Assembly: GCF_021018745.1 (NCBI RefSeq)
Contig: NZ_CP063845.1
Location: 1,736,001 to 1,800,000, forward strand
Reading direction: 5' to 3'
From: Gloeobacter morelensis MG652769
GTDB taxonomy: Bacteria > Cyanobacteriota > Cyanobacteriia > Gloeobacterales > Gloeobacteraceae
Length of the DNA: 64,000 bases
In this document: in pieces, positions 1-8,300 of the stretch
How positions within the stretch are numbered: position 1 is the first letter of the stretch
Layout of the letters: every line of letters begins with the position of its first letter
Program-made: the position numbers and the translations under genes
The notes under the pieces: generated by a model
Databases searched by the model: none
What the model was told of the DNA's origin: nothing
Seen by the model: only the letters and a program-made list of their open reading frames with translations

Positions 1-161
1 GCGAGAAGATTCGGCAGGGCAAACAAGATCTTGACGATGCACAGGATTACTGCCGTGAACATGGCAAACACGCGCCTTATGTGGAGTTCGATTATGAGGG
101 TGGGCCTTCTCCTGAACAGGCAGGGCCGCCAGCTCCAAATCCAAAACAGTCCAATAAATAA
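1..161 (+). CDS. C-terminal fragment of an unknown protein (cut by window start)
   Basis: An open frame enters from the left edge (codons in frame from base 3) and ends at TAA 159-161, giving about 52 residues. The fragment is polar and ends in a Pro-rich tail (GPPAPNPKQSNK). The stop lies 3 nt before the ATG of the next small gene, so the three are probably one transcription unit. No family is recognised; the 5' part lies outside the window. Confidence 0.5.
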   Translation, partial: EKIRQGKQDLDDAQDYCREHGKHAPYVEFDYEGGPSPEQAGPPAPNPKQSNK

Positions 162-164
162 CCT

Positions 165-428
165 ATGGATCTAGATCTCATCAAGCCAGAATTCATTGGA
201 TGGGCTGTTGCTAACGGCGGTACAATTTCCGTCGCAACCCAGATAGCTAAAGCTCAAACGGGGCAACCCTGGAGCAAAACAGTAATAGCTTTCTCTGTCC
301 TGGTGATAATTTTGGCTTCAGGGTTTAGCGCCCTTCGTAGTCCTCTAGGAACGGTAGTCACCGTCAGTGGTTCTGCCCTTGTCGTAATTCTCCTCTGGCC
401 GCTCTACAAAAGAGTGCTGAGTCGCTGA
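165..428 (+). CDS. Small two-helix membrane protein, paralogue A
   Basis: This 87-residue protein has two predicted membrane segments (about residues 38-55 and 61-80) and a short basic C-terminus. It starts with the pattern KPEFIGWAVANG and shares the layout KPEF.GWA..NG...VATQ.A.AQ.G...K and the ending ILLWPLYKR with the next gene, so the two are tandem paralogues. No clear ribosome binding site is visible; the ATG lies 3 nt after the preceding stop, which suggests translational coupling. The family is not recognised and no function can be given. GC is lower than in most of the window. Confidence 0.7.
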   Translation: MDLDLIKPEFIGWAVANGGTISVATQIAKAQTGQPWSKTVIAFSVLVIILASGFSALRSPLGTVVTVSGSALVVILLWPLYKRVLSR

Positions 429-430
429 GA

Positions 431-694
431 ATGCATTCTGAATTGAAGCCGGAGTTTTTTGGCTGGGCCATTATCAATGGAGCCCTGATCGCAGTTGCGA
501 CTCAGCTGGCCTGGGCTCAAGCAGGCCTCAAGTGGTACAAATCGGTTGTCATTGTTGCTTTGCTTGTCGCACTACTGGCTGCAGGATGGAGCAGCTGGCT
601 GAATCCGAGAGGGACAGCGTTCTCCGTGGGGCTGTTTGTCTGTGCTATGGCTATTCTCTGGCCGCTGTACAGGCGATTTTCGACACGATGGTAA
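431..694 (+). CDS. Small two-helix membrane protein, paralogue B
   Basis: This 87-residue protein is the tandem paralogue of the preceding gene (KPEFFGWAIING, VATQLAWAQAG, ILWPLYRR) and has the same two hydrophobic segments. Its ATG lies 2 nt after the upstream TGA, so it is probably cotranslated. The conserved motif at the N-terminus and the conserved membrane-exit motif WPLY[KR]R suggest a defined small-protein family, perhaps holin-like or a small membrane subunit. That is only a guess. It is convergent with lysC. Confidence 0.7.
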   Translation: MHSELKPEFFGWAIINGALIAVATQLAWAQAGLKWYKSVVIVALLVALLAAGWSSWLNPRGTAFSVGLFVCAMAILWPLYRRFSTRW

Positions 695-777
695 CGAGCG
701 TCTCGCCGACGCTGGGAACCCCATCTGCCGGTCGATGGGTTTGCCAGGTGGGCTGGGTTGAATTCCCATTTGGTCCT

Positions 778-2583
778 TTAGCTACTACGGCCTTCCACCG
801 CGACTATCGCTGCGCTGCCCAGGCCGAAGGCCCGATGTACCGCCTTGAGAGAAGCTTCGCAGCGTGCGGCCTCCACGATACAGCTCACTTTGATGGTTGA
901 GGTGGAGATCATCTCGATGTTGGTGCCCAGGGCTGCAAGCGTCTCGAACATGTGGGCGGCCACCCCTGGGGTGCCGACGATGCCCGCTCCCACCAGGCTG
1001 AGTTTGGCCACCGATTCGCGCACGACCACCCCGCCACAGCCCGCGAAGCCCGAGCACAAAGAATCGAGGGCGCGTTGGGCCGAGCGAACGGCGGAGCGGC
1101 TGACCGTAAAGCCGATGTCGTTGGTGTCGGCCCCGCGCTGCGATTGGACGATCATATCGACGGCGATGCCTTCGTGGGCCAGACATTCGAAGATAGCCGC
1201 CGCCACCCCCGGCCGGTCGGGAATCTGCAAAATCGCCACCTGGGCCTGGTCAGGATCGAGAGCCACGCCGCGCACCGCCTGGACGGCCGGGCGGACGGCG
1301 CTCAGCACCGGCGGATCTTCGTAAACCGGCGCGCGCAGGCCGAACTGGCGGCAGAGCACCTCGCCCGCCTTTGCGGCCAGATCGCCTGCGATCACGCAGC
1401 TGAGGCTGATTTCGGAGGTCGAGATCATCTGGATGTTGATGCCCGCTTCGGCGAGGGCTTTGAACATCTGGGCCACCACCCCCGGACGACCGATGATCCC
1501 CGCGCCGCGGATACTCACTTTGGTAGGAGCCGAATCCACTACCACCGCACAGCCGCCCAGTTCGGCGGCGGCGGTATTACTGGCGGCGACGGCAGCCGGC
1601 AGATCCTGGCGCTGGACGGTATAGGCGATATCGTTGGTCGGTTCCGGGGAGTTGGGGTGGTGAATCGACTGGATGATCAGATCCACATCGATACCGGCTT
1701 TTGCCAGGTGAGCAAACAAAGCCGCCGCCACGCCGGGGCGGTCGGGCACGCGCAACAGGGCAATTTTGGCCTGGTGGTTGTCGATGTAGACCGCGTCCAC
1801 GGGCCGTTCGGTCTCTAAGTTGTCGATAGCCCGATCCACCGGCAACCGCGGCGAGAGCACGATCGTACCGGGGGCGTCGCTCCAGCTGGAGCGGACCACC
1901 AACGGCACCGCGTAGTTGCGGGCAATCTCGACGGCGCGCGGATGGAGCACCTGGGCACCCAGGCTCGCCAATTCCAGCATCTCCTCGCTGGTAATCTCAT
2001 CGAGCAAGGCGGCCTCTTTTACCAGGCGCGGATCGGTGGTGAGCACCCCCGGCACGTCGGTATAAATTTCGCAGCGGTTGGCCTTGAGCACGGCCGCGAG
2101 AGCCACGGCGCTGGTGTCAGACCCGCCCCGGCCCAGCGTCGTAATTTCCCAAAAGCGCGAGTGGCAAATGCCCTGAAAGCCGGCCACCACCAGCACGTAC
2201 CCGGCAGCGAGAAGCTCGTTGATGCGGCCTGTCTGTACCCTGCGGATGCGTGCCCGGGTGTGGTTGGGCTCGGTGACGACACCCACCTGGGCACCGGTCA
2301 GCGAAATCGCCTTGCAACCCAAGGCGTGCAGCGCCATGGTCAGTAGCGCCACGCTCTGCTGCTCGCCGGTGGTGAGCAGCATGTCCATCTCGCGCGGGTC
2401 CGGCTCGCTGTGCATCTCGCAGGCCATTTTGACCAGGGCGTCGGTGGTGTGGCCCATCGCCGAGACGACCACCACCAGTTCGTGGCCCTGGCGGTGGGTG
2501 CGGGCAATGCGCTCAGCGACCGCGCGCATCCGTTCGGCGCTGCCCACCGATGTGCCGCCGTACTTCTGAACGATGAGACCCAC
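778..2583 (-). CDS. lysC: Aspartate kinase with four ACT domains
   Basis: Aspartokinase phosphorylates L-aspartate, the first step towards lysine, threonine, methionine and diaminopimelate. The N-terminal kinase domain shows the KYGGTSVG signature at the start and GRGGSDTSAVALAA near residue 155. After about residue 270 there are four ACT domains as two pairs (VDAVYIDNHQAKIALL, KVSIRGAGIIGRPGV, QAQVAILQIPDRPGV, KLSLVGAGIVGTPGV). The 601-residue length and double ACT pair match the long cyanobacterial form, which is feedback regulated by amino acids. I chose the GTG at 2583 because it gives VGLIVQKYGGTSV, the usual start; another in-frame GTG at 2613 would add 10 residues. It is divergent from flv3. 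Confidence 0.93.
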   Translation of the reverse strand: MGLIVQKYGGTSVGSAERMRAVAERIARTHRQGHELVVVVSAMGHTTDALVKMACEMHSEPDPREMDMLLTTGEQQSVALLTMALHALGCKAISLTGAQVGVVTEPNHTRARIRRVQTGRINELLAAGYVLVVAGFQGICHSRFWEITTLGRGGSDTSAVALAAVLKANRCEIYTDVPGVLTTDPRLVKEAALLDEITSEEMLELASLGAQVLHPRAVEIARNYAVPLVVRSSWSDAPGTIVLSPRLPVDRAIDNLETERPVDAVYIDNHQAKIALLRVPDRPGVAAALFAHLAKAGIDVDLIIQSIHHPNSPEPTNDIAYTVQRQDLPAAVAASNTAAAELGGCAVVVDSAPTKVSIRGAGIIGRPGVVAQMFKALAEAGINIQMISTSEISLSCVIAGDLAAKAGEVLCRQFGLRAPVYEDPPVLSAVRPAVQAVRGVALDPDQAQVAILQIPDRPGVAAAIFECLAHEGIAVDMIVQSQRGADTNDIGFTVSRSAVRSAQRALDSLCSGFAGCGGVVVRESVAKLSLVGAGIVGTPGVAAHMFETLAALGTNIEMISTSTIKVSCIVEAARCEASLKAVHRAFGLGSAAIVAVEGRSS

Positions 2584-2727
2584 AGAAAAATTCGGTTGCC
2601 GACAGATCCCCACGAGTCTACCGGTACGGTACTCCAGGACACAAGGGATTCACGGGTCATCCTGGCAGGCGGGCTAGGCATCGATCGAAAATCGATCAAT
2701 ATTCGGGTTTACACTGAATAAGTAGAA

Positions 2728-4518
2728 ATGACCACGGACGGGAGCTTGGGAGGCGCGCAGGCGATGCAGCAGACGATCCAAAAACGGCTGACGGTTCAGT
2801 GCGGGGAGATTGCTCCCGAGACGGTGGCGATGCGCTGTCTCGACTGGGATCGCGATCGCTTCGACATCGAATTTGGGCTGCAAAACGGCACGACCTACAA
2901 CTCGTATCTGATCGAGGGCGCGCAGGTAGCGCTGGTGGATACCAGCCACGAAAAGTTTCGCTCTCTTTATTTGGATCTGCTCACAGGCCACATCGATCCG
3001 AAGCGGATCGACTATCTGGTGATCAGCCACACCGAACCTGACCACAGCGGTCTGGTGGCGGATGTGCTGGCGCTCGCGCCCCAGGCGACGGTGGTCGCTT
3101 CGCGCATGGCGCTGCAGTTTCTGGCGAACATGGTGCACCGCCGCTTTCCGCAGCGGGCGGTCAAAAGCGGCGACACCCTCGATCTGGGGGGCGGGCACGT
3201 GCTCGAATTCGTCTCCGCCCCGAATTTGCATTGGCCCGATACGATGTTCACGTTCGACCGGGGCACGGGGGTACTTTATACCTGCGACGCTTTTGGGATG
3301 CATTACTGCAACGATCGGATGTTTGACGACGATCTGGCTGCTATCGAGCCCGATTACCGCTTTTATTACGAGTGCTTGATGGCCCCCAACGCCCGCTCGG
3401 TGCTCACCGCCCTCAAACGGATGGAGCCTCTGGGGGAGGTTGTTGCGATTGCCACCGGCCACGGGCCGCTGCTCAAGTGGCACCTGGGCGAACTGGTCGA
3501 CCGCTACCGCCGCTGGAGCCAGGAGCAGAGTGAGTCGACCACCAGCGTCGCGGTTTTCTATATCTCGGACTACGGCTACAGCGACCGGCTCGCCCAGGCA
3601 ATCGCCCAGGGGATCACCAAGTCCCATGTCGCCGCCGAACTGGTGGACCTGCGCGCCACGCCCCTTGCTGAGCTCCAGGAAATCGTCCGTCAGAGCGCCG
3701 GGGTGGTCATCGGCACTCCCCCCACGGCGGGGTCGGCCGCCCAGGCGACCCAGGCGGCTTTGGGCGTGATTCTGGCCAACGTCAAAGAAAAGCAGGCTTT
3801 TGGTATCTACGAGGCCTGTGGCGGCTTCGACGAGCCCGCCTTTCCGCTGTCGAGCCGATTTACCGACCTGGGTCTGGTGCGGGCCTTTCCGCCCATCCGC
3901 ATCCCGGGGCGCGAAGGTGTGCAAGGACAAGGCGAAGCGTCGGGCACGCCTACCCCGGCTCTCTACAAACTGTGCGAAGAGTCGGGGACCGACCTGGCCC
4001 AGTGGCTCAGCCGCGATCGCACCGTGCAGCAGATGAAGGCGGTGGCGGTCGGCCTCGACAAGGCGATGGGTCGTCTGTCGGGCGGGTTGTACGTACTCAC
4101 CGCCGCCAAAGGTGAACTCAAAGGCGCCATGCTCGCCTCCTGGGTCAACCAGGCGAGCTTTGCGCCCCTGGGCGTCACGATCGCCGTCGCCAAGGACCGG
4201 GCTATCGAGGCGCTGATGCAGGTGGGCGACATGTTTGCGCTCAATGTGCTCGAAGAAGGTAAGTACGCGCCGCTGATGCGCCACTTCCTGAAGCGCTTTG
4301 CCCCGGGTGAAGATCGCTTCGTGGGTGTGGAAACGCTCACCGGCACAGGCGGTACACCAATCCTGGCCGATGCCCTCGCCTACATGGAATGCCGGGTCGC
4401 CAGCCGCATGGAGTGCTCCGATCACTGGCTGGTCTACGGCGTGGTTGAGGATGGCCGCGTCTCCAACCTGGAGGGACTGACCGCCGTTCACCACCGCAAA
4501 GTCGGCAACCACTATTGA
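2728..4518 (+). CDS. flv3: Flavodiiron protein, canonical (Flv3-type)
   Basis: Cyanobacterial flavodiiron proteins reduce O2 to water with electrons from photosystem I, protecting it under fluctuating light. The 596 residues hold a beta-lactamase-like diiron domain, a flavodoxin domain (starting near SVAVFYISDYGYS, about residue 273) and a C-terminal flavin reductase domain (LSGGLYVLTAAKGELKGAML). The diiron ligand motif HTEPDH (H101, E103, D105, H106) is intact, with later LHWPDT, CDAFG and GHGP giving the remaining ligands, so this is the canonical partner. Flv1-type flv1 follows 65 bp downstream; the proteins are known to act as a heteromer. ATG 2764, with GGAGG upstream and giving MQQTIQKRL, is a plausible alternative start. 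Confidence 0.92.
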   Translation: MTTDGSLGGAQAMQQTIQKRLTVQCGEIAPETVAMRCLDWDRDRFDIEFGLQNGTTYNSYLIEGAQVALVDTSHEKFRSLYLDLLTGHIDPKRIDYLVISHTEPDHSGLVADVLALAPQATVVASRMALQFLANMVHRRFPQRAVKSGDTLDLGGGHVLEFVSAPNLHWPDTMFTFDRGTGVLYTCDAFGMHYCNDRMFDDDLAAIEPDYRFYYECLMAPNARSVLTALKRMEPLGEVVAIATGHGPLLKWHLGELVDRYRRWSQEQSESTTSVAVFYISDYGYSDRLAQAIAQGITKSHVAAELVDLRATPLAELQEIVRQSAGVVIGTPPTAGSAAQATQAALGVILANVKEKQAFGIYEACGGFDEPAFPLSSRFTDLGLVRAFPPIRIPGREGVQGQGEASGTPTPALYKLCEESGTDLAQWLSRDRTVQQMKAVAVGLDKAMGRLSGGLYVLTAAKGELKGAMLASWVNQASFAPLGVTIAVAKDRAIEALMQVGDMFALNVLEEGKYAPLMRHFLKRFAPGEDRFVGVETLTGTGGTPILADALAYMECRVASRMECSDHWLVYGVVEDGRVSNLEGLTAVHHRKVGNHY

Positions 4519-4521
4519 CCG

Positions 4522-4568
4522 GGTGTCAGGATGGCCTGGCTGGCACCTGACACCTGGCACCTGACACT
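4522..4568. repeat. Inverted and tandem repeat in the flv3-flv1 spacer
   Basis: GGTGTCAGG (4522-4530) is inverted as CCTGACACC (4546-4554), giving a 9-bp stem. The right arm belongs to a 14-bp unit TGGCACCTGACAC[CT] present twice in tandem (4541-4554 and 4555-4568). Similar CCTGGCACCTGGCACCTG and GTCAGGTGTCAG strings occur near 63576 and 60028. It may be a partial attenuator or RNA-processing site between the two flv genes. Confidence 0.5.
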
Positions 4569-4583
4569 TTGAGGAGAAGCGCC

Positions 4584-6323
4584 ATGACCCCTGCCCAAAC
4601 GCCTGTGCGCGATATCCAGACGGTGTCGGTGGCCCCCGGCACCTGGGCGTTGCGCTCCCGCAGCTTCGTGCGGCTCAAATTTGAGGTCGAGTACGCCCGG
4701 CAGCGGGGCACCACCTCCAACGCCTTTGTGTTTCAGGGGCCAGATCGAACGCTGCTGCTCTCCCCGCCGGGCGAAACGTTCACTACCCTGTTTCTTGCGG
4801 AGTTGGAGCGGCTCATTCCCCTGGAGCAGATCCACGCGGTCGTCCTGGGCCATATCAATCCCAACCGCGCCAAAACCCTGATTGCCCTGCTGGCGCGCGC
4901 TCCCCACCTGGAGATCATCTGCTCCAACCCCGGGGCCGTCGCCCTCAAACCCTTACTCGAAAGTGAGGCGGTCGACCTAAAAACGCAAATCCGCATCGTT
5001 CGAGGCCAGGAAGTCCTGGAATTGGGCGGCGATCGCCGGTTGCAATGCATTCCCGCTCCCACCCCGCGCTGGCCCGACGGACTGTGCCTGTTTGATGAGA
5101 AGCACTCGGCACTTTACACCGACAAATTTTTTGCCGCCCACGTCGCGGAGGATGCCGTGTTTGACGAGAGCGGCACCGCCACAGGCGAGGACGCCCGCTA
5201 CTTTTATGATTGCCTGATGGCAAGCCAGGCCCGGCAGGTTGAAGCGGTGCTCGACCGGCTGGCCGAGTGGCCCGCCCGGGTAATCGCGCCGGTGCACGGA
5301 CCGCTGTTGCGGGCGGGCGGGCTGGATCTCATTTCCCATTACCGCCGCTGGAACCGCGCTCAGATTGAAAAGACGCTCACCGTCGCCTTGCTCTATGCCT
5401 CGGCCTACGGCTCCACCGCCACCCTCGCCCAGGCGCTTGCCCATGGGATCACCAAGGCCGGGGTAGGTGTAGAGACGATCAACTGCGAATTTGCCGCCCC
5501 GGAGGAGATCCGTGAGGTGGTCTCGCGCGCCGACGGCTTTGTGATCGGCTCGCCCACCCTGGGCGGTCACGCCCCCACCCAGATCCAGACGGCCCTGGGC
5601 ATTGTGCTTGCCACTGCTCCCAAATCGCAACTGACCGGGGTATTCGGCTCCTTCGGCTGGAGCGGCGAAGCGATCGACTTGCTGGAGAGCAAACTGCGCA
5701 ACGCTGGCTATTCTTTCGGATTCGAGACCATCCGCGTCAAGTTCAAACCAAACGCCGCCACCTTGCAGGAGTGCGAAGAGGCGGGCACCGATTTTGCCCA
5801 GGCGCTCAAGAAGACGCGCAAAGCCCGTCAGGGCCGCGCTCCCGCCGCCGCCACTCCCGTCGAGCAAGCCGCAGGCCGCATCGTCGGTTCGCTGTGCGTC
5901 GTCACAGCCCGGCGCGAAGATGTGAGCAGTGCGATGCTCGCCTCCTGGGTCTCCCAGGCCACCTTCAATCCGCCGGGGCTCACCGTGGCCGTCGCTAAAG
6001 AGCGGGCCATCGAGTCACTGCTGTACCCGGGTGACGCCTTCGTGCTCAATATTCTTGAAGAGGGGCAGCACCTGCCTTTGATGAAGCACTTTCTCAAACC
6101 CTTCGCTCCAGGACAGGACCGCTTTGCGGGGGTTGCCACGCGCGCGGCGGCCAACGGCTCGCCCATCCTCTCAGAAGCGCTCGCCTACCTCGAATGCCGG
6201 GTGGAGGGGCGCATGGACTGCGGCGATCACTGGCTGGTCTACTGCGTGGCCGAAGGGGGAGATGTGCTCAACCCGAACGGCAAGACGGCTGTGCACTTTC
6301 GCTCGACCGGTACGCACTACTGA
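4584..6323 (+). CDS. flv1: Flavodiiron protein, non-canonical (Flv1-type)
   Basis: It has the same three-domain plan as flv3: beta-lactamase-like domain, flavodoxin (TVALLYASAYGSTATLAQAL) and C-terminal flavin reductase (GRIVGSLCVVTARREDVSSAML). The diiron motif is degenerate: where flv3 has HTEPDH this protein reads GHINPNR, LHWPDT becomes PRWPDG and CDAFG becomes TDKFF. This is the pattern known for Flv1-type partners, which work only with a canonical subunit. I chose ATG 4584 because of the GAGGAG upstream; a longer frame from TTG 4569 has no support. The 3' end overlaps the convergent hydrolase by 7 bp. Confidence 0.9.
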   Translation: MTPAQTPVRDIQTVSVAPGTWALRSRSFVRLKFEVEYARQRGTTSNAFVFQGPDRTLLLSPPGETFTTLFLAELERLIPLEQIHAVVLGHINPNRAKTLIALLARAPHLEIICSNPGAVALKPLLESEAVDLKTQIRIVRGQEVLELGGDRRLQCIPAPTPRWPDGLCLFDEKHSALYTDKFFAAHVAEDAVFDESGTATGEDARYFYDCLMASQARQVEAVLDRLAEWPARVIAPVHGPLLRAGGLDLISHYRRWNRAQIEKTLTVALLYASAYGSTATLAQALAHGITKAGVGVETINCEFAAPEEIREVVSRADGFVIGSPTLGGHAPTQIQTALGIVLATAPKSQLTGVFGSFGWSGEAIDLLESKLRNAGYSFGFETIRVKFKPNAATLQECEEAGTDFAQALKKTRKARQGRAPAAATPVEQAAGRIVGSLCVVTARREDVSSAMLASWVSQATFNPPGLTVAVAKERAIESLLYPGDAFVLNILEEGQHLPLMKHFLKPFAPGQDRFAGVATRAAANGSPILSEALAYLECRVEGRMDCGDHWLVYCVAEGGDVLNPNGKTAVHFRSTGTHY

Positions 6324-7426
6324 CCCTGGGCGGGTGTGGAGGCCGATCCAAGGGGCAGCGGTGCACGGGGCGGATCGGGCGGACTTAAGTAGCGGGCCAA
6401 AAATCGGTAAATCTCCTGGCGCGACTCGCGGGCCAGGGTCGTATCGATTCGGTTGAAGGCATGGCCACCGGGGGCGTCGCGGTAGATTTTGGACTCGAAC
6501 TGTTTGCCCGCCGCCTTGAGGGCTTTGATCAGTGCTTCCACCTCCATGACGTTGACGTCCTCGTCGTTGGTCGTGGTGTGGATCATCAGCGGCGTCTTGA
6601 GCTTTTCGGCGTGGAAGACCGGCGAGCGGCGGCGGTACTCGGCCACATCTTCCTCGGGAGTTTTGCCGATGTGGTAGGAGGCCGAAAAAAGCTCCCGATA
6701 GTTTTGACTTTTGTAGCCAAGGCGCAGGATTACATCGCTGACCGGTACGCCTGCGTAGGCCACTTTGTAATCGCCCGGGTGAAAAAAAATATTCATCAAC
6801 GCGATCATGCCGCCGTGGCTCCAGCCGATGATCCCCACCCGCTCGGGGTCCAGGTTCGGGTAGTGTTCGAGCATCCAGCGCTTGCCCGCCAGCACGTCGT
6901 CATTTTCAAGCCCGCCGTAGTCGATAAGCTGCCAGAAATTGCGCCCGTAGCCGCGGCTACCTCGGTACTCCGGGGCAATCACTGCGTAGCCCTGTGCGAC
7001 CAGTTCGCGCACGATGTGGGCGTTTGCCGTGCCGAAGTCGCCGTGCACACCCCCATGTACGAAAACCACCAACGGCAGCTTCTGCTCGCCTGGACGGTTT
7101 TTGGGCAGGAAAGTATAAGCATTGATTATTACTGGATTGCGGGCACCCTGGCCGGCCGGATTGGGGATGACCCGAGGGGGCGGCCCGGTATAGGCGACTT
7201 TGTCGACATGGGCAATGTCGTCGAGCTTGCGGTACCACATCAGGTCGTCGACGCTCTTGGCCAGCGACTCCTCCATAAATCTCAGGCGCTCGTCAAGCGA
7301 GCGTATCTGCTGCTGAAGCGCCTCCGGTGTGTTGGCCGTTGCGGGTTTGGACTGGGCAAACGCGCTCGAAGCTCCGCCAAGAGCGATCAACAAAACCATG
7401 ACCGGCACCTTCCATCTTCGAATCAT
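6317..7426 (-). CDS. Secreted S9-family (prolyl oligopeptidase-like) hydrolase
   Basis: The 369-residue product begins with a signal peptide (MIRRWKVPVMVLLIALGG, cleavage near AFAQ), then a short coiled segment (LQQQIRSLDERLRFMEESL) and an alpha/beta hydrolase domain. The catalytic serine sits in GWSHGG, the acid is probably in HTTTNDEDV and the histidine in GGHAFNR, as in S9 peptidases and acylaminoacyl-peptidases. It is probably periplasmic, and its substrate cannot be told. I chose ATG 7426 because it starts the signal peptide and has GGGAAAGG upstream; the frame is open further upstream without support. It is convergent with flv1. Confidence 0.83.
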   Translation of the reverse strand: MIRRWKVPVMVLLIALGGASSAFAQSKPATANTPEALQQQIRSLDERLRFMEESLAKSVDDLMWYRKLDDIAHVDKVAYTGPPPRVIPNPAGQGARNPVIINAYTFLPKNRPGEQKLPLVVFVHGGVHGDFGTANAHIVRELVAQGYAVIAPEYRGSRGYGRNFWQLIDYGGLENDDVLAGKRWMLEHYPNLDPERVGIIGWSHGGMIALMNIFFHPGDYKVAYAGVPVSDVILRLGYKSQNYRELFSASYHIGKTPEEDVAEYRRRSPVFHAEKLKTPLMIHTTTNDEDVNVMEVEALIKALKAAGKQFESKIYRDAPGGHAFNRIDTTLARESRQEIYRFLARYLSPPDPPRAPLPLGSASTPAQGQ

Positions 7427-7772
7427 GCTCGAAACCTTTCCCGGCTTGCGACGATGCGCAGATTCTACCCAAACGGCGCACACGCGCACGGCTCTGCCTT
7501 TCGATTTCTTTGTTTACTACCACTAGTCCCAGCCGTTTCATTCCAATGCTGAAAGATTTGCCTAGTGCGCTTCTTCCAAGAATCCGCGCCTGTCACTGCG
7601 AAGTTTGTGTAATTCGGTCAAAATCAAGTGGGATGAGGGCAAGGTCAGAGGACAGCTACTGTTTTGTCCGGATTTATAGCTGCAAATCGAAGAAACGCAG
7701 AGTTGCATGGCTTTTCTGCCGAGGAATAACGATGTTCTCCGGCAGGACAAGGGTTTCGGCTCGCGCCCTGGC
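7427..7772. other. Intergenic, no gene recognised
   Basis: These 346 bp lie upstream of the S9 hydrolase and downstream of the Spy-like gene, both on the minus strand. Several short frames overlap here but none has a recognisable motif, good start signal or family. On the minus strand a TAGAAT box about 40 bp upstream of the hydrolase ATG could be a -10 element; no matching -35 was found. Confidence 0.4.
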
Positions 7773-8087
7773 TTACGGTGCTTCGACCAACAAGTCGGAG
7801 CGTTGCGATTCCAGTCGAGTGCGTTGTTCGGCGGTGAGCACGGCATTCACTTGCTGGTGGGTGTCCTTGGCTATCTGCCGAAGTTGTTGCAGCAGGGGCT
7901 TGCTGCTCTCGCGGCCGGCCTGAACGATTTGTTCGATGCGTGACTTTTGTTCGCCGGTGAGATCGAGTTGCTCCAATTCCCCCGCTTGCGGCCCGAACAG
8001 GGGCAAAAGCACCGGCACCGGTCCGGCCAGGGCGGCAGCAGCCCACAGCAGCATTCCCAGAACCAGCAAAGGCAAAACGTGTTTCAC
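7773..8087 (-). CDS. Spy/CpxP-like periplasmic LTxxQ protein
   Basis: The 104-residue protein starts with a hydrophobic signal peptide (VKHVLPLLVLGMLLW...LAG) followed by a helical, Gln/Arg-rich domain. The pattern LDLTGEQKSRIEQI and later NAVLTAEQRTRLE are two LTxxQ-type motifs, as in the Spy/CpxP family of periplasmic chaperones and stress sensors. I chose GTG 8087 because AGGAG lies 6 nt upstream and the protein then starts with the signal peptide; an upstream extension to 8195 looks non-coding. The two-component pair that follows is on the opposite strand, and a link with it is only suggested by position. Confidence 0.75.
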   Translation of the reverse strand: MKHVLPLLVLGMLLWAAAALAGPVPVLLPLFGPQAGELEQLDLTGEQKSRIEQIVQAGRESSKPLLQQLRQIAKDTHQQVNAVLTAEQRTRLESQRSDLLVEAP

Positions 8088-8300
8088 GGTTGTCTCCTGA
8101 ATAGTGCACAGCCCCTCGATCCTAAAAAGGGAGCCCCCTTCGTTCAGCTGGGCGCAAGTCGGGAATGCACCCTGGCCGCTGGTCGACCTATCCACCTTGA
8201 CGATGGTCCAGGGGACTGGGACCAGAGCTCGACCTGAGACCTGTGTCCAGGCGGGGGCCGGTTTTTCTACACTGGTACGAGTATTCGCAACCCGGCTGCC

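Noticed and set aside
2674-4560. A 628-codon frame on the minus strand opposite flv3
   Set aside because: It is an antisense shadow of the GC-rich flv3 gene; the protein is His/Arg-rich without motifs, while the plus strand encodes a clear flavodiiron protein.
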